Source: DATBQN01 sp963799925 (GTDB lineage: Bacteria; Acidobacteriota; Thermoanaerobaculia; Multivoradales; UBA5704). Taken from it: a stretch of 64,000 nucleotides of DNA. Position numbers and translations under genes: made by a program. The stretch lies in NCBI GenBank assembly GCA_963799925.1, contig CAWCYZ010000004.1:1364001-1428000 (forward strand). The letters run 5' to 3'. The notes beneath the pieces were generated by a model, which was not told the DNA's origin, did no database searches, and saw only the letters and a list, made by a program, of their open reading frames with translations. This document shows, piece after piece, positions 44,701-55,300 of the stretch. Position 1 is the stretch's first letter, and the number at the start of each line of letters is the position of its first letter.

Positions 44701-46382
44701 GCATGACCGACGGCATCCACGCCGAGTCGCGGATGATGGGAGATCCCAAGTTCCACCGCTATCGGCGCGTCGAGCCGGAGATCGCGGCGCGGTCCCGCGG
44801 CGCCGGGAGCCCGCTGCGCGCCGAGACCCGGCAGCTGGCGGAGCGCCTCGGCTATGCGGCGCCCGCGCCGGCCGCCGTCGCCCTGGGCCGGCGCTCCACC
44901 GCCGGGAAGCCGGGCGAGCCGCCGCTCTCCTATCCGCAGGAGCGGCTCTGGTTCCTCGCCCAGCTCGACCCGGAGAGCCCGGCGTACAACCTGCCTGCCG
45001 CGGTGCTCCTGCGCGGGTCGCTCGACGTGCCGGCCCTGGCGCGGAGCTTCGCCGAGGTGCAGCGCCGGCACGAGGTGCTGCGCACCACCTTCCCGGCGAT
45101 CGAGGGCCTGCCCGTGCAGCGAGTGGCCCCGCCCGCGCCCCGGTGGCCGCTGCCGGTCGTCGACCTGAGCTCGCTGGCGAGCGCGCCGCGCGGCGCCGAG
45201 AGGAGCCGGCTGGCGCTCGCCGCAGGGAAGCGTCCGTTCGACCTCGCCGCCGGTCCGATGCTGCGGACGACGCTCCTGCACCTGGACGCCGACGAGCACG
45301 TGCTGCTCGTCGCTCTCCACCACATCGTCGCCGACGGCTGGGCGATCGGCATCCTGGTGCGCGAGCTCGCCGCGCTCTACCCCGAGCTCGCCGCCGGGCG
45401 CTCCCCCGGCCTGCCGGAGCTCGCGGTCCAGTATGCCGACTTCGCCGCCTGGCAGCGGCTCGCCCTCGACGAGACGGCGATGGCCGAGCACCTGGGCTAC
45501 TGGCGCCAGCGGCTGTCGGGGCCCCTGCCGTACCTCGAGCTGCCGACCGATCGACCGCGGCCGACCGTCCTGACGCTGCGCGGCGCCCGCCTCTCGCGCA
45601 CCCTGCCGGCCGCCGTCCTGGGCGAGCTCCGCGCCGCGAGCGTCCGCTCCGGCGGGACGCTGTTCCTCATCCTCCTCGCCGCCTTCGACGCCCTGCTCGC
45701 CCGCCATACCGGCCAGGACGACCTCCTCCTCGGCATCCCCATCGCCAACCGCAACCGGCGCGAGCTCGAGGGCCTGATCGGCGTCTTCCTCAACATGGTC
45801 GTGGCGCGCGCCGACGTGGCGGGCGATCCGGCGTTCGAAGACCTGTTCGAGAGCGTCAAGGACGGCTTCCTCGGCTCGCTCCCGCACCAGGAGGTGCCGT
45901 TCGAGCGCCTGGTGGCCGAGCTGCGGCCGGAGCGCGATCTCTCCCGCGCGCCCATCTTCCAGGTCCAGCTCTCGCTCCAGAACACGCCGAACGCGCCGCT
46001 CGCGCTCCCCGGCCTCACCCTCACCCTGCTCGAGGAGCACAACCAGACGACCAAGTTCGACCTCACGGTCTTCCTCTTCGATCTGCCCGACGGCCTCACC
46101 ACGACGCTCGAATACAGCCGCGATCTCTTCGACGAGGCGACCATGGCCCGCCTCCTCGGGCACTGGGAGGTGCTGCTCCGCGGCGTCGCCGCCGACGCCT
46201 CGCCGCGCCTCTCGGAGCTGCCGCTGCTCACCCCGGCCGAGCGCGACCTCCTGCTCTACGCCTGGAACGACTCGGCGAGCGAGGGCGCGGGTTGGCAGAG
46301 CCTGCATCGTCGTTTCGCGGCGCAGGCCGCCCGCCATCCGGGTGCGATGGCCGTGGTCCACGACCTCGAGACGCTCACCTAT
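41778..46382 (+). CDS. NRPS-2 part 4 of 5: C1 end-A1(Ser)-PCP-sulfotransferase-C2
   Basis: A1 (42080-43580) reads FDVSVWELF, TTLHFVPS, VMASGEALP and NLYGPTEASVD, giving D-V-W-H-M-S-L-V-D-K, a Ser code. Its carrier domain has LGGDSIQGAMFVNRL and is followed by a PAPS-type sulfotransferase domain (44020-44870, listed separately). C2 (44920-46260) has HHIVADGWA and would extend toward the next residue. A2 begins at 46280. At 46383 a single extra C breaks the frame in LTYGQLNARA. The placement of the sulfotransferase between Ser-PCP and C2 means it can act on the Ser hydroxyl of the growing acyl-Ser. Confidence 0.86.
44020..44870 (+). other. In-line sulfotransferase domain behind the Ser module (NRPS-2)
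   Basis: A domain of about 280 residues. The 5'-phosphosulfate loop is FVLSPFRSGSTLFRVML (about 44040-44090). The 3'-phosphate motif RHPRAVIDSYVEARM (about 44430-44475) has Arg and Ser at the expected spacing. The C-terminal family ending is MTDGIHAESRMMGDPKFHRY. This is a PAPS-dependent Sulfotransfer_3-like fold inserted between a carrier and the next condensation domain. The expected acceptor is the Ser side chain loaded by the preceding A domain. Confidence 0.85.
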
Positions 46383-46383
46383 C

Positions 46384-49300
46384 GGCCAATTGAACGCGCG
46401 GGCCAACCAGCTCGCCCGCCGCCTGCGCGCGCTCGGCGTGCGAACGGACACTCCGGTCGCCCTCGCGGTCGAGCGCTCGCTCGACATGATCGTCGGCATC
46501 CTCGGCATCCTCAAGGCAGGCGGCGCCTACGTTCCGCTCGATCCCGCCTATCCGCCGGAGCGGCTGGCCTGGATGCTCGAGGACGCGCTGCGCGACGTCG
46601 CGGCCCCGGTCCTGGTGACCCAGGCGCCGCTCGTCGAGCGATTCCTCCCCGCCTCGGCAGGCGGCGAGGCGACCGTCCCCCGCCTGGTCTTCCTGGACGA
46701 TCGCGCGGCGCTCGCCGCCGAGAGCGCCGAGGATCTGCCCGAGCTGCCGGACGCCGGCCCGGAGAGCCTCGCCTACGTGATCTACACCTCGGGCTCGACG
46801 GGGCGCCCGAAGGGCGTGCTCGTCTCCCACGGCAGCGCCGGCCGCCTGTTCACCGCGACCGAGCGCTGGTTCGGCTTCGGCCCCGACGACGTCTGGACGC
46901 TCTTCCACTCCTATGCCTTCGACTTCTCGGTCTGGGAGATCTGGGGAGCTCTGCTCTACGGCGGCGAGCTGGTGATCGTGCCCCGCGAGGTGAGCCGCTC
47001 GCCGCAGGCCTTCTACGAGCTGCTGGCGACCGAGCGCGTCACGGTGCTCAGCCAGACTCCGCTCGCCTTCCGCCAGCTCGTCCACCTGGAGGGCGAGGAG
47101 GGCGAGCGCCCGCTGCGGCTGCGCTGGGTGATCTTCGGCGGCGAGGCGCTCGAGCCGGCCATGCTGGCGCCCTGGATCGCGCGCCACGGAGCGGACCGGC
47201 CGGCGCTCGTCAACATGTACGGCATCACCGAGACGACGGTGCACGTCTCCTTCCGCCCGCTGCGCGCCGAGGACGCCGCGCGGCCGGGCGGGAGCCCGCT
47301 GGGAGAGCCGATTCCCGACCTCCAGATTCATCTCCTCGGCCGCCACGGCGAGCTGCTGCCCGTCGGCGTGCCCGGCGAGATCCACGTCGGCGGCGCCGGC
47401 CTCGCCCGCGGCTATCTCGGCCTTCCCGCGCTGACCGCCGAGCGCTTCGTCCCCGCTCCGTTCTCCCCCCGGCCGGGCGATCGCCTGTACCGCAGCGGCG
47501 ACCTCGCCCGGCGGCGCCCGGACGGCGACCTCGACTACCTGGGGCGGATCGACAGCCAGGTGAAGGTCCGGGGGTTCCGCATCGAGCTGGGAGAGATCGA
47601 GGCGGCCCTCGGCCGCCACCCCGGGGTGAGGGAGTCCGCCGTGATGGTGCGCGACGCCGCGGTGGACGACCGGCGGCTGGTCGCCTGGGTGGTGCTCCGC
47701 GGCGCGCCGGTGGCGCCGGAGGAGCTCCGCGAGCACCTCCGGCGGATCCTCCCGGAGCACATGGTGCCGGCCGACTTCGTGAGCCTCGAGCGGCTGCCGT
47801 TGACCGCCCACGGCAAGCTCGACCGCCGGGCGCTGCCGGAGCCCGCGGCCGCCGCCGGGGCGCCGCGCGCGGGCACGGCGCCCCGCGATCCCATCGAGTC
47901 CCAGCTGGCGGCGATCTGGCGGCAGGTGCTGCGCATCGACGAGGTGACGGTCGAGGACAACTTCTTCGAGCTCGGCGGCCATTCGCTCCTCGTCATGCAG
48001 CTCGCCTCGCGGGTGCGCGCGGTCTTCGGCGTCGATCTGCCGGTGCGCGCGATCTTCGAGGCGTCCACCCTGGCGGCGCTCGCCGCGCGCCTCGCGGCCC
48101 TGCTGCCGGAGGAGGCGCCGGCCTGCGAGGCGCCGGCGCCCATCCCGCGCCTGCCGCGGGGCGGCGGCTACCCCCTCTCCTTCGCCCAGGAGCGGCTCTG
48201 GTTCCTCGCCCAGCTCGACCCCGGCGAGTCGAGCTACAACATCTGGGTCGCCCTGCGGATGGAGGGCCGCCTCGACGGCGCGGCGCTCGCCGCGGCGCTG
48301 GCGGAGGTGGTCCGCCGGCACGACGTGCTGCGCACGCGCTTCGTCGTCTCCGGCGAGCGGCCGGTGCAGGTCGTCGGGGCGCCGCCGGCGCTCCTCCTGC
48401 CGCTCGTCGACCTCGCGGCCCTCCCGGAGCCGGTGCGGCGGGCGGCGTCCGGACGGCTGGGGCGCGCCTGGGCGACGCGGCCTTTCGACATGGCCCAGGG
48501 TCCGCTGCTGCGCCTGGCGCTGGTGCGGCTCGCCGGCGAGCTGCATCAGCTGCTCTTCGTGATGCATCACGCGATCACCGACGGATGGTCGATGGGCGTC
48601 TTCGCGCAGGAGGTGGCGGCGCTCTATGCGGCGCGGGTGAGCGGCCGCGCGCGGACGGCGGAGGAGCTGGCGCGCGAGCTGCCCGAGCTGCCGGTGCAGT
48701 ACGGCGACTACGCGGCCTGGCAACGGGAATGGTTGGCCGGAGAGACGCTGGAGCGCCAGCTCTCGCACTGGCGCACGCACCTCGCCGGAGCGCCGGAGGT
48801 GCTCGAGCTGCCGACCGATCGGCCGCGCCCGCCGCTGCCGTCGCACCGTGGCGGCGTCGAGAGCCTGAGGATCTCCGCCGCTGGACTGGCCAGCCTGGAG
48901 GGGCTCGGCCGCCGGCTCGACGCGACGCCCTTCATGGTGCTGCTGGCGGCGTTCGGCGTCCTGCTGTGGCGCTCGTCCGGGCAGCGGGACCTGGTGGTGG
49001 GGACGCCCATCGCCAACCGCGGCCGGGTGGAGCTCGAGCCGCTGATCGGCTTCTTCGTCAACACCATACCCCTGCGGCTGGAGCTCGACGGCGCGCCGAG
49101 CTTCGCGGCCCTGGCGCAGCGGGTGCGCCAGGCGGCGATCGACGGCTACGCGCACAAGGATCTGCCGTTCGAGATGGTGGTCGAGGCGCTGCGGCCGGAG
49201 CGCGACCTCTCGCGCTCGCCGCTCTTCCAGGCCTTCTTCATCCTGCAGAACCTGCCCGCCGCGCCGTTCGAGCTCCCCGAGCTGACGCTGGCGGCGACCG

Positions 49301-52300
49301 ACGTCGACACCGGCCGGGTCGCGTTCGACCTCACCCTGTCGATCGTGCCGCAGGGCTCCGGGTACCTCGCCCGGCTGGAGTTCGCCCGCGACCTCTTCGA
49401 CGCGACCACCGCGCGCCGCCTGCTCGACCGCTTCGACCACCTGCTCGCCGGGTCCGCGGCGGCCGCGGACGCGCCGCTCGCCGACCTGCCGCTGCTCGCG
49501 GCGGCGGAGCGCCAGCAGCTCCTGCGCGAGTGGAACGGCGCCGCGGCGGGGGAGGAGGCCGCGGGCCTGCACGATCTGTTCGCGGCGGCCGCGGCGCGCC
49601 GCCCCGACGCGGTGGCGATCGTCCGCGGGGACGAGGCGCTCACCTTCCGCGAGCTCGGCCGGCGCGCCGACCGCATCGCCCATCGCCTGCGGCGGAGCGG
49701 GGTGGGGCCCGAGGTGAGGGTGGCGATCTGCTGCGAGCGCTCGCTCGACATGGCGGCCGCGGTCCTCGCGGTGCTCGCGTCCGGCGGCGCCTATGTGCCG
49801 CTCGATCCGGAGCTGCCCGCGGCGCGTCTCGCGGCGATGCTCGAGGACAGCGGCGCCGCCGTGCTCCTCACCCAGGCGTCGCTCGGCCGGCGCGGCGAGA
49901 GCTTCCAGGGCGAGACGATCCTCCTCGACCGCGAGGCGCTCCGCGAGCCGCCGGCCGGCGCGGCGCGCGCCGGCGCCGGCGGCGACCACCTCGCCTACCT
50001 GGTCTACACCTCCGGCTCGACCGGACGGCCGAAGGGGGTGCTCGGCACGCACGGCGCCGCCATCTCGTATCTCCGCTTCCTCCACGAGGCCTTCGCGCTC
50101 GCGGCGGGCGACCGGGTGCTCCAGGTCGCCTCGCTCTCCTTCGACGCCTCGGTGCGCGACCTCCTCGGCCCGCTCCTCGCCGGGGCGACCGTGGTGCTGC
50201 TCGACGACGGGCGAGCGAAGGACCCCGCCGCCTGGCTGGCGGAGATCGATCGCCAGCGGATCACCTGCCTGCTGAGCGTGGTGCCGAGCCTGCTGCGCAT
50301 CCTGCTCGAGGAGGCGGAGGCGCGGGGCGGCGCCGCGGCGAGCGCTCTGCGCCTCGTCCTGGCGAGCGGCGAACGGCTCTATCGGGCGGACGGGGAGCGC
50401 GCGCGCCAGGTCTTCGGCGCCGCCGTCGAGGTCGTCAACCAGTACGGACCGACCGAGTGCACGATGACCTCGAGCTATCACCGGACCGCGACGGGCGCGG
50501 CGTCCGCCGGAGAGGCCCCCATCGGCCGGCCGATCCCGCACCGCCGCTTCTACGTCGTCCAGGACGGCTCTGCCGCGCCGCTGGGCGCCGTCGGCGAGCT
50601 CCACATCGGGGGCGGCGGCCTCAGCCGTGGCTATCTCGGGCAGCCGGACCGGACCGCCGCGGCCTTCCTCCCGGATCCCTATGGGACCGATCCGGGCGGC
50701 CGGCTCTACGCCACCGGCGACCGCGCCCGCTATCTTGCCGACGGCACCCTCGAGTTCCTCGGGCGTCTCGATCGACAGGTGAAGATCCGCGGCATCCGAG
50801 TCGAGCCGGGGGAGGTCGAGACGACGCTCGCCGGCCATCCCGGCCTGCGCGAGGTCGCGGTGGCCGCCGCCGACGGGCTGGTGGCCTTCGTCGTGCCGCC
50901 GGCGGGGGAGCCGTGGCAGGCGAGCGCGCTGCGCGACTGGCTGCGGGAGCGGCTTCCGGACTACCTGGTGCCGGCGCGCTTCGTCGAGCTCGCCGCCCTG
51001 CCGCGGACCGCCAACGGCAAGGTCGACCGCCAGAGGCTGGCGCACCTCGCCGCGGACGGCGCGAGCGCCAGCGAGACGCCGGGGCGGCAGGGCACGCCGC
51101 CGCAGGGAGAGGTGGAGGAGATGGTGGCGGCGGTCTGGCGCGACATGCTGGGCCGCCAGTGGATCGGCCGCGAGGAGAGCTTCTTCGATCTCGGCGGGCA
51201 CTCGCTCCTCGCGGCGCGGGCGCTGGCGCGCCTGCGCCGGGTGCTCGCCATCGAGCTGCCGCTGCGCGACCTCTTCGAGGAGCCGACGACGGCGGGCCTC
51301 GCCGAGCGCATCGAGGGCCGGCTGCGTGCCGGGCGCGGCCCGGCGCCGCCGCCGCTCGTGGCGGTCGATCGCCCGCGGGATCGCTTTCCTCTCTCCTTCG
51401 CGCAGCAGCGCCTCTGGTTCCTCGACCGGCTGCAGCCGGGCGGCTCGGCCTACAACATGCCGCAGGCGGTGCGCGTCCGCGGGCCGCTGGCGCCGCCGGC
51501 TCTGCGCCGCGCCCTGCAGTCGGTGGTCGACCGCCACGAGGTGCTCCGCGCCAGCTTCCCCCTGGATGGGGAGCTGCCGGTGCAGTCGGTCGCCGCCGAT
51601 CTCCTCCTGATGCTGCCGGAGATCGATCTGCGGTCGCTCGCGCCGGCGGTGCGCGAGAAGGTGGCGCTGCGCCTGGTGGCGGAGGAGGCTCGCCGTCCGT
51701 TCCGCCTCGACACCGGGCCGCTGCTCCGCGTCGGCCTGCTCCGTCTGCACGCGGCGGAGCACGTCCTCCTGGTGACCCTGCACCACGCCGTGGCGGACGG
51801 CTGGTCGGTGGCGCTCTTCACCGCCGAGCTCGCCGCGCTCTATGGCGAGGCGACGGGAGGCTCGGCCGCCCGGCTGCCGGAGCTGCCGATCCAGTACGCC
51901 GATTTCGCCCTCTGGCAGCGCCGCTTGTTCTCCACCGAGGTCCTGGCGAGCGAGATGGCCTACTGGCGCGGGCAGCTCGCCGGCGCTGCCGACCGCCTCG
52001 AGCTGCCGGCCGACCGGCCGCGGCCGGCGGTGTGGAGCGGGCGCGGCGCCCGCCTCCCGTTCGCTTTCGCCGGCGGGCTCGTGGACCCTCTGCGCGACCT
52101 CGGGCGACGCCATGGCACGACTCTCTTCATGACCCTGCTGGCTGCCTTCCAGGCCCTCCTGGCGCGCCTCACCGGAGGCACGGACATCAGCGTGGGAACG
52201 CCGGTCTCCGGCCGCCGGCACGTCGAGACCGAGGCGCTGATCGGCCTTTTCGTCAACCTCCTGGTGCTGCGCACCGACCTCGCCGGCGACCCCGACGTCG

Positions 52301-55300
52301 CCCTGCTGCTGGGACGGGTGCGCGCGGTGACGCTCGCCGCCTTCACGCACCAGGACCTGCCGTTCGAGAAGGTGGTCGAAGAGCTGCAGCCGGAGCGCCA
52401 TACCGACCGCTCGCCGCTCTTCCAGGTGCAGCTGGCGCTGCAGAACGTTCCCGCCGCGGATCTCGCCCTGCCCGGCCTGGCGGCGACACCCATCGCGCTC
52501 GCCGAGCGGCCGGCGAAAGTCGACCTCAACCTCATCGTCTGGGAGGAGGGGCGGGGCCTGCGCGGCATGGCCGAATACGGCCGGGATCTCTTCGACGGCG
52601 CGACGATCGCTCGCCTGGTCGGCCAGCTCGGCGTCCTCCTCGCGGCGGCGGGCGCCGCCGCCGCGACGCCGCTCTCGGCGCTGCCGCTCCTCACCGCCGG
52701 GGAGCGGCAGCAGCTCCGCGAGTGGAACGACACCGCGGGGACCGCGGCGGGGCGGCTGCCCGCCGGCGCCACGCGGCTGCAGCAGCCGTTCGAGCTGCAG
52801 GCGGCGCGCCGGCCGTGCGCTGTCGCCGTCGTCGGGCAGGGTGTCGCGCTCACCTACGGCGAGCTCGAGGCGCGGGCCAACCGGCTGGCGCGCCATCTGC
52901 GGCGGCTGGGCGTGGGGCCCGAGGTGCGGGTGGGCCTGGGCGTCGAGCGTTCGCCCGAGATGGTGGTGGCGCTCCTCGGCATCCTCAAGGCGGGGGGCGC
53001 CTACGTGCCGCTCGACCCGGCGCACCCGCGGGAGCGGCTGGCCGCGGCGCTCGCCGACGGCAGGATCGCGGTCCTGCTCACCGAAGAGAGGTGGCGGGAG
53101 CGCTTCGCCGTCGGCGATGGCGAAGCCGGGCCGCGGGTCGTCTGCCTCGATCGCCGGGCGGCGAGGATCGCCGCCGAAGAGGCCTCCCCGATCGCCTGCG
53201 CGGCGCTGCCGGAGAGCCTGGCCTACGTCATCTTCACGTCCGGCTCCACCGGCCGGCCGAAGGGCGTCGAGCTGTCCCACCGGGCGGTGGTCAACTTCCT
53301 GCGCGCCATGGCCGAGAGCCCCGGCCTCGGCGACGGCGACGTGGTGCCGGCGCTCACCACGCTGACCTTCGACATCGCGGGCCTCGAGATCTACCTGCCG
53401 CTGGCGGTCGGCGGCAGAGTGGAGGTCGTGGGCCGGGAGGAGGGCGCCGACGGCCGGCGGCTGGCGGCGCGGATGGTCGAGGCCGGGGTCACCGTCATGC
53501 AGGCGACTCCGGCCACCTGGCACCTCTTGCTGGGCTCGGGCTGGGAAGGCCAGCGGGGGCTCAAGGCGCTCTGCGGCGGCGAGGCGCTGTCGCAGCCGCT
53601 GGCGGCGGCGCTCGCCGGCCGCGGCGTCGAGCTGTGGAACCTGTACGGTCCGACGGAGACCGCGGTGTGGTCGGCGGTGCGTCGTGTCCCGCCGGTCGAG
53701 GACCTTGCCGCGAACGCGGCCGTGGGCCTGGGCGGTCCCATCCTCAACACGCGGATCCACGTCGTGGACCGCCAGCTCGTTCCGCTGGCCGTGGGGGTCG
53801 CCGGCGAGCTGCTGATCGGCGGCGCGGGCCTCGCGCGCGGCTACAGCGGCCGCCCGGACCTGACCGCGGAGCGGTTCGTCCCCGACCCCTGGGACGCTCG
53901 CGGCGGGAGGCTCTATCGGACCGGCGACATGGCGCGCCGTCGCGCCGACGGCGGTCTCGAGTTCCTCGGCCGGCTCGACCACCAGGTCAAGGTGCGCGGT
54001 TTCCGCATCGAGCTCGGCGAGATCGAGGCGGCGCTGCTGCGCCATCCGCAGGTCGGCCAGGCGGTAGTGATGGCGCGCGGCGCCGACGCCGAGCGGCGGC
54101 TGGTGGCGTACCTGGTGGCGCGGGACGGCACGGCGCCGGCCTCCGCCGACCTGCGCGCCTCCCTGCTGCAGGCGCTGCCGGAGTACATGGTGCCCTCGGC
54201 CTTCGTGACGCTCGACGCGATGCCGCTCAATGCCAGCGGCAAGGTCGATCGCCGAGCGCTGCCCGAGACGGGGCCCGAGGTGGGGAGGGAGGGCGCGAAG
54301 AGCTACCGGGCGCCGCGGACGCCGCTCGAGGAGCTGCTCGCCGAGATGTGGGCCGACCTGCTGGGCCGCGCCCGGGTGGGCGTCGACGACAGCTTCTTCG
54401 AGCTCGGCGGCCATTCGCTGCTGGCGACCCAGGTGGTGGGGCGAGTGCGGTCGGCGCTCGGCGTCGAGCTCTCCCTGCGGCAGCTCTTCGCGGCGCCGAC
54501 GGTGGCGGGCGTCGCCGCCGCCGTCGGGGCGGCGGCGCAGTCGCCGGCGGGCGCCAGCGCGCCGCCCATCCGGCCGGTGCCGCGGACCGCGCGGCTGCCG
54601 CTCTCCTATGCGCAGGAGCGGCTCTGGCTGGTCGATCAGCTGGCGAGGAACGAGCTGCCGTACGACATACCGGTCGCCCTCCGGCTGTGCGGCGCGGTCC
54701 GCCCCGAGGTGCTCTCGGCGACGCTGGCAGAGATCGTGCGCCGCCACGAGACGCTGCGCACCCGCTTCGTGTCGGTGGGCGGGAGGCCGCTCCAGGAGAT
54801 CGCTGCCGAGTGGCGCCCGGAGCTGCCGGTGATCGACCTCCGCGGCCTGGCGCCGGCTGTCGCCGCTCCGCAGCTCCAAGCTCTGGTGACCGGCGAGCAG
54901 GGCTCGCCCTTCGATCTCGAGACCGGCCGGCTGCTGCGCGCCAGCCTGCTGCGGGTGGGGGACGAAGACGCCGTCCTCCTCTTCACCATGCACCACATCA
55001 TCTCGGACGGCTGGTCGATGGGCCTGCTGCTGCGCGAGCTGGCGGCGATCTACCCGGCGCTCTCGCGCGGCGAGGCTTCGCCGCTTCCCGACCTGCCGCT
55101 GCAGTACGTAGATTTCGCCGTCTGGCAGCGCGGGTGGCTGCAGGGCGGCGTGCTCGACGAGCAGCTCGGCTACTGGACCCGGGAGCTCGCCGGCCTCACG
55201 GCCCTCGACCTGCCGACCGACCGCGAGCCGAGGCCGGGCCGGACGTCGCCGGCCGGCTCGCACCCTCTGGCCGTGCCGGCAGAGCTCCACGAGCGCGTCC

